Part shown: positions 1-12,100 of the stretch, one piece after another
Layout of the letters: every line of letters begins with the position of its first letter
Position numbering within the stretch: position 1 is the first letter of the stretch
Assembly: GCA_963678675.1 (NCBI GenBank)
Contig: OY783191.1
Location: 16,025,096 to 16,089,095, forward strand
Origin: Xiphydria camelus
Taxonomy: Eukaryota > Arthropoda > Insecta > Hymenoptera > Xiphydriidae
Length of the DNA: 64,000 bases
Reading direction: 5' to 3'
Program-made: the position numbers and the translations under genes
Notes under the pieces: model-generated
Databases searched by the model: none
What the model was told of the DNA's origin: nothing
The model's input: the letters and a program-made list of their open reading frames with translations, nothing else

Positions 1-1
1 A

Positions 2-424
2 GAAATCGTGTTATTACGATTTCATGTAATCAGGAGCTTTTCTGCGATACATCGGTTCTCTCTCTCTCTCACGAAACTGTTATAGTGTCTTCAATTGACT
101 AAGCCCAGAATACTCTTGAGTATCACTTCCCTTGGTTTCGACAAATAATATTGCTGGGGATCGAAGCAATCTAAGAACGTTTTCTCTTGATTTCAACCCC
201 AATAATGTATATATCAATTTCCAGGAATATTATTAGTTGAATTCAAGTGAAAGCGTAAGTTGAGAGTTTCAGTCTTCAGCATTGTTATTTGCCGAAATCC
301 CTTGAAGGGAAAGGGCACTCAGAACATTCTGAAACTAATCAGTGATAGACGCAATGACAATTGTGTAGACATAATGTATCACGGAAAAACTCCTGATTAC
401 ATAAAATTGTAATAACACGATTTC
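2..424. repeat. MITE with about 48-bp terminal inverted repeats
   Basis: The first ~48 bases (core GAAATCGTGTTATTAC) recur as reverse complement at 378-424 with only a few differences. No coding capacity is visible between the ends. The left terminus is at the window edge, so the element may start slightly earlier and its target-site duplication cannot be seen. Non-autonomous DNA transposon; superfamily not assigned. Confidence 0.7.
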
Positions 425-1066
425 CCATAATGGGCATCAACGGACCTTCTGAAACGAGTTCTACTAGGTTCCACGAGATGGAAAACGAGTCGCAACGATG
501 TTGGAATTTATCGTCAGTACTCTAAAAATCTAATATAGTTCAAAATCTTGTACCTATCAGCTTCCCTGTCAATTTGCTTGCTATTTTGACGTAGCAAATA
601 ATAAGTATCGAGGCTATATTTTTTTAAGCAGCAATGCATTAGGATGTGTAGAGGACTATCTAAAATGAGTTCCAATTCATTGGTGTCCATGAAGATACCT
701 ACTCAAAAAAAGGAGACATCGTCTAATATACTTCTTTGTATCATTAGGTCGTATGTCTAACGCAATGCTACCGATTTTAAACCGTTTGAAAACCTGGAAT
801 GAGGAACCTTAAGTGTAGTAAATATGACGACTAGTTTTAATTCGAAGTAGTAAGTAAAAAAACCTGTAAAAGAGAATTCGATTTATTCCAAGAAGAAACG
901 CCTACTATTTGTTGAACCGTTATTTGTGTAAGAACTTTTCATATGGGATATAACTTTTAGCAAATTAATTCTTGCAAAGGTTATCAGTACTTAATAGCAT
1001 TTTTTGACGCGAATAATACTTTTTGAAGTAAATTTTTTGTACATTTTTTAAAAACATTTTTTAGTA
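425..1066. other. AT-rich non-coding stretch
   Basis: No ORF, inverted repeat or recognisable repeat family was seen here. On the minus strand it lies downstream of the last visible Cep170 exon, so it is probably intron or later gene sequence. Confidence 0.4.
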
Positions 1067-1080
1067 GGTAATTTATTATT

Positions 1081-1205
1081 GCGGTCGTTACCAGGAGCTC
1101 TCTCATCATCTGGGCGATGAGGACGGAGGTTAGGTTTAGTGGGTAGGGGGCCCTCGCATTGCACTCGGCGAGGTGTCTCGAGTCCCACACTGGTGTCCCA
1201 AAAAA
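1081..1205 (+). mobile_element. 125-bp retroposed insertion (SINE or LINE tail)
   Basis: A GC-rich 125-bp block ending in a short A run is flanked by a perfect 14-bp direct repeat (GGTAATTTATTATT at 1067-1080 and 1206-1219). A long target-site duplication plus a terminal A run is the signature of target-primed reverse transcription. The block resembles a non-LTR 3' tail rather than a DNA transposon. The two small ORFs covering it are not credible genes. Confidence 0.75.
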
Positions 1206-1219
1206 GGTAATTTATTATT

Positions 1220-2079
1220 AAGTTTATCTCTATTGGATAAATTTGTCTAAACACAATTTTTTTGGATTTCGTATGTGTGTATTATACCACGTCTCCCAAA
1301 TACACTGGATACCAGCATAACTATTTCAATTAACCCTCTAAGGTTCACGCTATTACTTTTCAATTCAAAAATATGGTTTTTTTACTATGTATAAAAAAAA
1401 TACCTACAAACCTTGCTTATATGAATATATTAAAATATATTAAAGCAATTGTTATAAAAAAGTCAAGTTTGTAGTTGTTACCAAATGTCAACATATAGGT
1501 GTACAAATCATTAAAAATGTTGTAGGATACCTAAAGTTTCGTTGTAACCATATGGCTACAAGGTCTCTTACAGGGTTAAGGGAAATTCCAAAAAATCTTT
1601 CCAAACGAATGTGGTAATATTCAAATTAAAGCACAAAGCATATCCACTAAAGCCTATTCCCTTCCTGTTTCATAAATTGATGCAAATCTTTAAGTTTTGA
1701 CTTCAAGCTACTATTCATTATGACGTGAAAGTGTGATAAGGCTGTCAGTGTGAACATAAGGGGCCATGGGGAATTCGAATTGTACTTTCAGAAGTCTGAA
1801 ATTTCCAAGGTTGAATATGCGCTTATTGTGGGTAATCTGATTTTTTAAAGAAAAAAGCCTAAGCATTCTTTTTTGAAAACATTTTTCTCTTCAGCGTTAA
1901 CTGTTTCATAATATTAAAATCGAATTCTGAATATAAACATGGTAACTATTACTTGTATGATATTCATTTTTTTTAAGTGTTTCTAATCGTATAACTAGTT
2001 TCAACATTAAGATGCATCTTTTAACATTGTTGGAAGTTGGCAAAATTGACTCAAATTAGTAGGCTCGTAATATCTTAAT
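1220..2079. other. non-coding, nothing recognised
   Basis: AT-rich sequence without an ORF above background, inverted repeats or splice-flanked coding segments that I could recognise. Confidence 0.4.
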
Positions 2080-2522
2080 AGGGTCATCTCGTCCATTTTT
2101 TTTTCTCGGATTATGAAAGTTCAGGAAAAACTAAAATACCCCTATTTTTTCGTTTTTCAAATGTATTCCTCCTAATACGCGAAAAATATGGAAATTAACA
2201 GGAAAATTAAAAAGTGCGCCTTCTTATGTCCCGTCCCGCCGTGATGGTTAGAAAGCGATGAAAGCCGTGGTTGGTTACGAATGTAATCAAACGCCATTAC
2301 TATTCGACTCTTGCCGAAAACGCATGCGCGCAGTGCGTTCGGCGTTGGGATATATCACGTCACATCCGGCGTGAAATTTAATTGAAGATTTTCATATTTT
2401 ACGCTCTCCTACTTGCAATAATCAACAAAATCGGTTTTTTTTTATGAGACAGAATCTTATTACGCTTCAGTTTCCGAATGCAACTATTATTTTTATAAAA
2501 TTGTGATGGACGGGATGACCCT
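2080..2522. repeat. MITE, TIR AGGGTCATCYCGTCCAT
   Basis: AGGGTCATCTCGTCCAT at the left end is answered by ATGGACGGGATGACCCT at the right end, a 17-bp inverted repeat with one mismatch. The 443-bp interior has no transposase. No clear target-site duplication was found, so the superfamily is open. Confidence 0.65.
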
Positions 2523-2989
2523 GTTCTTTACGTGCCGTTATCGTATGGTTTTTTTTTTCATTTAATAGTCTAAGAATTTATTATTCAATTTAAAAAATCG
2601 CAAGCGATGAGCATGATGGCTAGCGTGATTTCAGTTAGACTTGACAAGCACCAATAATAATTCGAGCAATATTAGATTTATCGTGTGCTTACAGCAAATT
2701 CGGACGTAGTAGCGGCCCATAAATTATTCCGCTGAATCCAATACAATGTATTACAGGGAGTATCGTATCTATTCTCTTTATTGAGCTATTATAAGCCGCA
2801 TGACACATATGGCGTATTTTCGATTTTTTTACTTTTAGGAAGTATTCAGTATTATTCACAGCACACCTAAACGCATGCTAAACTCGTTAAAATCGAGCAG
2901 GCGACTCTCTTTGTGAACAAATATTTAAAAATTTATTAAAGAAAGACTATATTTACTTTAGTAATATTTGAAATGCCGTACATACGTAC
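2523..2989. other. Cep170 intronic sequence
   Basis: AT-rich sequence just 3' (minus strand) of the last visible Cep170 exon. It starts with the donor GTACGT at 2989. No other feature was recognised. Confidence 0.45.
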
Positions 2990-3175
2990 TTGTCGATTTC
3001 GTGTTCCTCTTTGAGATCTAGAATGAATGGAATGGATGGGAGATGGTATTTTAGTTGGACTGAGCGGCGAAGTTCGTCCTGTACAATCGCCCACAAGTGG
3101 CGGCAAAGAATTATGCTCCGCTACTTGCGATGCCCACTCTGATATCCATGTACTACTGTCTCTTGAAATACTAGT
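2990..3175 (-). CDS. Cep170: Cep170 exon with the WISEWASQ motif
   Basis: The acceptor is a pyrimidine-rich tract ending TTTCAG just before 3175, and the donor GTACGT begins at 2989. The exon is 186 nt, exactly 62 codons, open throughout. It encodes a Ser/Pro-rich segment starting TSISRDSSTWISEWASQ and later a KIPSPIHSIHSRS stretch. The WxSxWAS signature matches the conserved vertebrate CEP170 segment that follows the GTYTIE motif. The preceding exon is only 83 bp away and ends in the matching phase. Confidence 0.85.
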
Positions 3176-6100
3176 CTGAAAGAAAAGTACAGTTATTAGT
3201 CACGGGCGTTAATGTAATATAATACATCAGTAAAAAAAGTAATGAACCAAGAACCGACCTTGAAACTATGAACATAGGCTTCCTTGCTCTCTTCTTCCGT
3301 AAGTACTCCGACGCTAAAAACCTTGTCGATATCCATTCTTGCTTTTTCCTCATCCGTGTAATCCTTATGTATCGTGTAAGTCCCCGTCTCGCTCGGAGCT
3401 TCCTCTGAGCCGGTGTCAAAATTAGTAACGTTCAAAAGATCCAAATTTATATCTACCAAAGATTCTATTTTTGAATCCATCAAACTGATAAGGTTTGTAT
3501 CATTCGTAATTTGTATATTGGGATCAATATCTATAACGGACTCGAAACAATTTACTTTAGATTCATTTTCCGTCCTATCGTCAATGATCAGTCGGGCAAT
3601 ACAGTTATCCTCGAGACCGTAGGTAGTTTGGATACATTCGGTGTTACTGGATTGCTGTATTTCAAGAGAACATCGCGTCCAGATTCTTTCTTCTTCGTCA
3701 GTATCGTCACTTAGAGTTTGTCTCGAATTATTCATAATTTTGGATGTCGGGGAAGCTTGAGATAAATGTAACGCCAATGGAATAACAGAATTTGTTCCTT
3801 TTTTTGTCTCTTCGAGAAGCGATTGAGCATCGTTCATTTGCTCGTTACGGAGGTCGGAAGTTTCATGCCGATCGGGCTGATCGATATATTTGCTCGTTGA
3901 ATCAGCTTTCTTACTAATGCTGTCATCTCTTGAATCAGATTTCTGACCGGCTGCTAGACATAAAAATTAATATTATTATGTATTGTTATTATTATGACTT
4001 TTGTTATTCCTCATCGAAAAGGAAAATAATGATAATGCGGCTTAATATAAATCTTATCGTACGTAAACTAATAAACTCGCTAGGTATGTGTAATACATGG
4101 ATCACAGTCATTCTCCACTTGTAACCTCAAAAATGTAAAGTTTATAAGTTCCATTATTACAGAGCGTATAAAAACAGTGGATTATCCTTAATACTTATCT
4201 GAACAGTTAAGTATCTTTTCTTTGTAAGGACCGTTGTTTATAATTTTAACGGTTTTCATATTTACTACGAAAAATAGGATAAAGATTAAAGAGGTAGATA
4301 AATTGGCCAGTAGTTGTTATAAGTTAAAGTGTTTTGCATAAATTTTGCGGTCTGCAGGGTAAAAACTGAATTATGTGTGACCACGTATAACTCAGGTGGT
4401 AAGATAGTTTAACCCTTATGTGCACACCCAACTTTTACCACATCGTTACACACCCGGGGTACCCGGGTGCCCACCACTGGTTTTTCTCGATTTCTGAATT
4501 TTCATATAAACGGAATCGCTTGGAATCAATTTACTTCATTAAATAAACATTAATAGAAACTATTTAAGCCATTTCCAAGTTCCCTAGCCCACTACAACTC
4601 CCATGAAAAGAAATCGAGGTAGGGTCTCCGAGCGCTACACAGGTAGCACGCGGTCAATTTTGCCCAAGAAGAACAAAACTATCGACAATGCACTCTGATG
4701 CTGCTGTGAATGACGATAGAAAGAGAAAACCTCACATGATCTCTTATTATAATAGATATAAAACTGATGTAGATATTATGGATCAAATGGTTACTCGATA
4801 CATCATGCACAGGCGCACTCAGAGATGGCCGCTTGCTATGTTTTTCAATATCCTAGACGCAGGCGCTCTTGCTTCGTATATAATATATTATGAGAACAAC
4901 AAGATGATTCGAAAGAAAAGTAATCAGCGACGTATACAGACTGTTCCCCTCTATACACGCCAGCGTAGCACATTGCATATCGGTTGGCGCTATCGAATTC
5001 AAGATGGTTCCCTAAAATTCGGTGACAATACCGACAGCCCAGACACGAACCAAATAGATATTTCAGTCCGAAAAACATCGGTCATCTCAATAGTGGTGAA
5101 TGTGATAGACGCTCCGACAGATAGCTTGATAATCGTTTGGATTTTTTTCAAATAATCAAGATAGTGAACAGAAGCAGTGCCATTTTTCTCTGGTTGCTTG
5201 TGCATAAAGAGCAGGAAAGGAGACATCAGTATCTCAGAAGAAGTGCCATCAGATAAGTTACTTCCTAGCTCACCGTATTAACCTCATTTTGATAACGTAT
5301 GAAGGACAAATATCTTTGTGGTTATCAAAATGAGGTTAAGACGGTCAGTTAGAAAGTAACTTATCTGATGGCACTTCTTCTGAGATTCTGATGTCTCCTT
5401 TCCTACTCTTTATGCACAAGCAACCAGAGAAAAATGGCACTGCTTTCGTTCACTATTTTGATTATTCGAAAAAAAATCCAAACGATTATCAAGCTATCTT
5501 TCAGAGCGTCTGTCACATTCACCATTATTGAGATGACCGATGTTTTTCGGACCGAAACGTCTATTTGGTCCGTGTCTGGGCTGTCGGCATTGTCACCGAA
5601 CTTTAGGGAACCATCTTGGATCCGATAGCGCCAACCGATATGCAATGTACTACGCTGGCGTGTATAGAGGGGAATAATCTGTATTCTTGCGTCAACTGGG
5701 CGAAGAACTAGGAAACCCTTTATTGAGGATCGTTCTGCGAATGGCCAAATAATGCGCAACTTCAACACGAAAATTGCGATTGAAAGCGTGATCGAGCCAT
5801 AGGCTGGTCCTTCCACTATTCCTGAAAGGCAAGCTCAACCTCGAGACAGTACAGGCAGGAAGGAAATTATAGGTTCTTGTCATATATGCTACAAAGAAAC
5901 GATCAAAAGACGCCGGAAAACACGAAAATCTTGTTCGGTTTGCGAGAAACCTGTTTGCGATGAGCATTGTTCATCGACAATCAGATGTATCGATTGCGCT
6001 GGAGGAATGTAAATATACTCTAATATACCTTGAAAATTATTGTAATTATTTATTCATTAACCCCTGTTACCTCAATGAAAGATTCATCGATGATATTAAT

Positions 6101-9100
6101 TTATTCCCGACTCGAAATGCCATTTTTCATCTAGTGGGTACCCGGGTACCCGGGTGTGTCCGCTAAGCACATGAACTTCAACGCCGTTTATTTGTATTTC
6201 AAAAAATTTGAAAAAAATTTACGACTGTGTTTTTATCTTCAAAAAGAGTCAAATAATGGGGATCTTGAGGCCCAGGCCGGTATTTCAATTTTTCTCCGAG
6301 TTATGGGCAAAAATATGACAAGGTGGACACCCGGGTATCCGGGTGTGCACATAAGGGTTAATCGAGTTTCTCAGCTGCGACGCATAGAGAAAGGAACAAA
6401 CTATCAGATGTACACCCTCCCTGGGGGCTGCATGACCTTGACGCTGGTGGGAGGGCTGGCAGGGCTCGATGAATCTTGAGTGGAAGCCAGAGGAGAAATC
6501 TGAAACCGGAAGATCAAGGAGAGAGCCTGACTAAGAAGCAGTCCAAGAACAGCGTAGGGAAATGACGACCCCCATCGCTCAGGTATACTTCGGTATTACC
6601 TGCAAGCAGTCACCCAAGCCAATGCGTTAGATTACCGTGCCGAAGGCTGGTACCGGGGTATGGTATCGTGAACGGTGCTCTTGGGGCAACAGGTCGAACC
6701 CCATTGGTTGCGTTCAGCAGATCGAGCATAAACCGCTACCGCTCAGTACGCTCAGAAGTAGCGCTCTCTGTTCTACTGGCAACAAGTTTTGGCCGTGGCC
6801 TTCGATACATTAGGCGCGTGGTGCGGTGGACTTAAACGATCGAGTTGTCGTACTGAAATTGGCTTTATAAAATTGTTTAGGAACAATCAATTTGAGAGTC
6901 AGATTCGTTTTTAGCGCATATACACATAAATCTATAAGAATCACCTGGACGGGTTCGAGTAACAAAATCACTGTTGTCCAGTGTTCTCTCTGGTTACAAA
7001 ATGTTGTGTTGTTTATATCAATACCTCAGAGCTAAACAGTATTAACTCCATTTTATCAAAAACCATATTATTTCCTCATTCTGCTATTTTACATTGAAAA
7101 TAGCAGAATGAAGAAATAATAAGGTTTCGAAAAAAATGGAGCTAATACTGTGTAGCTCTGAGGTACTGATATGGTAACAGATTGTTTTACGATTACGATT
7201 ACGATTACCGGTGGCAAGAAAATGTAATTTTTTTCATAATAATACATAAAATATAAGACGTTCACTCGCACGACAGACGGAATTCGACACATCGGTTCAC
7301 ACCGCTCGACATCATTCATAAAATGCACCAAAACTTCTTCCGATGGAAGTGAGCGGGAGCGCTGGAGCGTAACTTTTCTTCGCTACAAAACATGGCGACC
7401 GCTACCATTTACGCTCACTTAGAGCGCTCGGTAACATGCGCGTTCGGCAGATTTTTGCTGAGCTGCTCCACAACTGTTGCGGAGCGGTATGATCTGCTGA
7501 ACGCACCCATTGTATCTAGACCTTACCTGGGCATTCGAGGCTCTGTCCAGGCGGACAGTACATTTCCTCGGTACTCGTGGGATTTTTATGGCAAAATTTT
7601 CTTCAAAAAATCTTTTATCTCAGGGGTCCACTGGAAACCTGGATGAAAAATCAGTAGAGGAGGCCGCGAAAGCGAACTCTTCTATAGCACTGGGGGGTAA
7701 CACCTAGGGAAAGGCCACAGTAACTGGCGAGAAACTAGAGGAGGTCACTAAAACGGTGGGAGACCTTTCTCTGGAAAAGAAGAAGAAGCCCAGTAGGGCT
7801 CAGAGGAAGAAGTGGAGACGTGAGAGGGAAGAGGCTGAAAGGTTGAAACCTTCTGACGATGAGGGGGAGAAGCAGAAGACCTCAGGTCCAAAAAAGAATG
7901 AGACCAGCAGAGGAGACTCCTCCGTTGGGGGATCAATACAGGAAGCGCACCAAGAGGCATGAGTTCTCTGGATCTCATGCTGATGTGGTGGCCGGACTTC
8001 CACGGATGGTTATCGTACAGCGAGAATTGGAGAAGGGTCTCACGGCGGAACAGGCGGAGCTCGTAATTGAGGCGATGCTTGAGGCCATCGATGAGATCGA
8101 GGATGGAGGGTTCATTCTGAAATTTCGGGAAACCGTTAGGGTAACCTGTGCGGATGAGCAGTCGAAAGAATGGCTGAGGGAGAAAGCACGGCTCTTCGGG
8201 GAGTGGGAAGGAGCGGATCTGGTTGCCATGGGCTTAGATGAGCTACCAAAGCTTGTCAGGACCATGGCATACTTCCCTCACCCTGGTAAAGAAGTGGAGG
8301 CGAGGACGCTTCTCAATAGAATTGAGAGGCAAAACCTGACGCTCTCTCTAAAGACGAGGAAATGGCAAGTATACGAACCGCCCAGCGTTTACCGGGAGTC
8401 GAATACGGTCAGACTCGTGTTAGGAGTCGAAGAAGAGGCCATCAAAGAAATGGAGAAGATGGGAATGAGGCCCTACTGTGGAGTTGGAAGGGCATCCTTC
8501 CAGATTCTAAGACAGGGGACGAAGAAGGATCCTGGGGAGGAGAAGATGAACCTGGACCAGGATCAAGTGAGTACACAAGATGGCTAAACACCTGAAAGTG
8601 ATTCAAATTAATCTTCACCGCAGCTCAGCGGCTGCGGGGCTGTTGAAACGTAAAATTATTCGTGAGGGCATCGACATTGCTCTGATTCAAGAACCTTGGG
8701 TTTTCAAGGGACGGATCAGTGGGGTTGGTGTGGATCAGGGGGAATTGTTTTACTGTATGAAGTCTGATTACAGACCGAGAGCAGCAGTTCTGGTAAGAAA
8801 TGCGGCGGCGATGCCGCTGGGGGAGCACATTAGTGCGGACCAAGCGGCTGTTAAGGTGAACATCGTGGAGGGAGGAGATCTCAAAAGGGTCGTTGTGGCG
8901 TCGGTCTACATGCCTTTTGAGGCTCAGGACCCTCCAACGGAGGATTTCCACAGGCTGGTGAGGGAATGCGAGGAAAAGGGCTGGAACATGCTGGTGGGAT
9001 GCGACGCAAACAGTCATCACACGGTATGGGGCAGCACTAATGTCAACAAGAGGGGAGAGTCTCTCTTAGAGATGCTTATGGACACATCGCTAGACATAAT

Positions 9101-12100
9101 GAACAGAGGTAGGTCCTATACCTTTAAGGGGTTATACTACCTAGGCTCACTGAAAAATAAACGTTTCTTGGGGAATTTTTTTCTTGGAAACTATTCAATG
9201 GATCAAAATGAAAGTTTGAGGCTTTATATACATGTTTTAAGGTATATAAAAAAATGTTGTATTGTAACTTTTGATACAAAATGGCGTCTTGGCAAGTAGT
9301 AAACGGAACATGTGTTTTTTCCGAGGAGCGAATTTGCGTACATCATAACATTCTTCGAACAGCACCTAGAGCAAAACAAAAATTTGTCGTTAATCTACAT
9401 TAGTTTTGCTAGGAAAGTACCCACGATTATACATTTTAACTGAAAATTCGCAAATTGGCGTCAGTTTGATCTTTTTTTTTCATTTTTTCGCTAAAAATCG
9501 ACTTTAAATTGTTAATAGCAATTTTAATTATTTATCAATCTTAAAAAGCGTGTGTACTTCCCTAGATAATTTATCTAAGAAGTTACAATTAAAATTTTAA
9601 GTGAATCCGACAAAAATTGAGCGAGTTACAGTGTACGCAGTTTTGAAAAATGTAGTTCTGAGAAAAACGCATTTAAAGTTTCAAAACGTATTTACTATAT
9701 GAAATATTTAAAATATCAGCTTGGCAATTTTTTTACCTTTACTCTGCTATCCCAACACCATATAACTGTCCTTCCAAGTATTCATTTTGCTTATCTGCTT
9801 CTTTTCTGAGCGATGTAAGGTCCTTCCGAGCGCTTTTTCGATGTTTTGATGCTGAGCGGTTTGCGGCTTTTACTCGACGTTCATCAGTTTCCATGATAAA
9901 ATTGTATAATTCAGAACTGATCCTCAGCTAAAGTGTGCTCATGACATCTAAAAGTCCTCGAAAACCGTCGTTGTATGTTATAGCAGCAATGTCAGTGGCG
10001 ATATCAATCACTGCTTTACCGCTGGAAATTGCTTTTGGCGCAATAGTCCAAACGACGGCATTGAGACTTTCATTAGCATTTTGATTGAAACCTCCTAAGC
10101 AATGGGAAAGAAGATCGTCTCTTGTCAAATCTTCATAAATTTTCTGAACGGCATCGAAAACTTGCATTGGCATGGCCGGTTTATGAGTATATACATCGAG
10201 AGTATGCGAGGCTTTCGCTCTTTGCCAAGAATACCAAAAATCTTTTCCTACTGGACACTTTTCGTGTTGAGGCTTTTCATCTGAAGATATTTTATGGTAT
10301 AATGTAGCATAGATCTCGTTGCGCATGTTCTCCATTGAATTTGTATTTCGACGTATAGCGACACCATAATACACACTTAATTCATCGATCAATTTACCAG
10401 TCAACTTGCCTCGACCTCCAAGATTTTTAACTTCTTTTTTTAAATTACGCAGTCTCGTTCCAAGCCTTTTTTTGTACGTGTTCAATACATTCTTTCTTGG
10501 CAACAGCAAAATTATCATACGGCTTGGCATCTTGAATACTTTTGAATGTTTTGCTGTCACCATCTCCGCTCGAAGTTATCTCCTTAAAAATAGTTTATTG
10601 AATTTTCCCCGACAAAATAGTGTTTGCATATCATTCTTGGATAGTTTATGCATCATTTAAGCCAATAAAAAAAAATGCAAAAAGAAAAAGTTGCTGGGTA
10701 GTATAACCCCTTAAGAATGCAAAAAGGGAAGAGGTGATTGATCTAACATTATGCAGCTCTCGGTTTAGCGTAAATGTTGAGTGATGGATAGTATCGGATG
10801 ATCCGTCATTGTCGGATCATAGGTACATTAGATTTGATGTCACGAGTGGCATCACGGGTAGTAAGTCTAGGAGTTTCAGGAACCCGCGTAACACAAGGTG
10901 GGTAATTTTCCTGGAAGACCTGGAGCAGAAGATGCTTTCTTTTTCGAAGAGGTACGGCACTCCCGAGGAGATTGACCGGGCAGTGCAGATTGTGACTGAC
11001 GCTGTACGGGAATCCTTTGAGGGGAGCTGCCCACTGAAGGAAAGAAAGATGAATGAGGTGTCGTGGTGGAATGAGGAGTTGTCGAAGCTACGACTAGAGG
11101 TGAGGAAAGCCCGTAACAGGGCCAGAAATGCTAGACTGCAGAGAGACTTAGAGAAATCGAAGGATCTTCAAAGGCAGTATAGGTCTAAGACCAGAGAGGC
11201 GCAAAGGGTCTCATGGAATGGATTCCTGAAAAGAATGGAAGACATTCCTGAGACGGCCAGACTCTGCAGGCTTCTATCTAGAGATGGACCGGCTGCTACT
11301 GGCTCCTTCCAGAAGAGTGACGGGAAGTTCACTCAATCTTGGGAGGAAGAGGTGATCAAGCTGTTGGAGAAATGTTTTCCTGGGTACATGAGATTGAAGG
11401 GGGTGGAACTGAACAGGGAGTATCCCGAGCTTTTTGGGAGCGCGACCTGTGACTGGTCCACGGCTTCCGGGATCGTGACCCAGGAGAAAGTGAGGGAGGC
11501 GATAAAGAGTTTCGATCCCTATAAAAGTCCGGGGGAGGATGGGATCTATCCTATTCTGTTGCAGAAGGGGGTAGATATCCTGGCAGGCCCTTTAACAAAA
11601 ATATACCGGGCAAGTGTTGCTACAGGATATATGCCGGTAGCTTGGGGAAGGACCAGGGTGGTCTTTATCCCAAAACCAGGCAGGGGTGACTACACGAAAC
11701 CGGGTAGTTTTAGGCCAATCAGTTTAACATCATTCCTTTTAAAGGTTCATGAGAGACTGAGGCTGATTGACAGGTTTATTAAAGAGGGGGCGCTCGTGGA
11801 GCATCCTCTACATCCAAGACAGTTTGGCTATCAAGTAGGGAAATCCGTTGAAATGGCATTGCACTGTTTGGTAGGCAGAGCTGAGAAAGCAATGCAAGAT
11901 GGGGACATAGTGTGTGGACTCTTTGCAGACATAGAGGGGGCCTTTAATTGCACCTCTCATGAGGTAATTGATCAGTGCGCTGAGAGACACGGGGTGCATC
12001 CAATGGTTAGACGATGGATTGCATCCATGTTGAAGATCAGGAGGCTCTCGGTTCAGAGAGGAGACTTCAGGATGGGAGTGGCGACTGTCAGAGGATGTCC

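Larger units (their letters stand above)
4413..6357 (+). mobile_element. piggyBac-like element, TTAA-flanked
   Basis: TTAA at 4409-4412 and 6358-6361 flanks inverted ends CCCTTATGTGCACACCC and GGGTGTGCACATAAGGG. TTAA duplication and CCC-GGG ends are diagnostic of piggyBac. Subterminal CCCGGGTACCCGGG-type repeats lie near both ends (about 4450 and 6140). The transposase N-terminal half is missing, and the remainder is split by a foldback element, so the copy is dead. A short MITE at 45849-45933 shares the first 13 TIR bases. Confidence 0.88.

Noticed and set aside
3413..3714. Plus-strand ORFs opposite the Cep170 exon
   Set aside because: Shadow frames of the minus-strand coding exon.
6362..6840. 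Possible tRNA or rRNA-derived sequence in the GC-rich block
   Set aside because: No A/B box pair, cloverleaf or rRNA core motif could be recognised.
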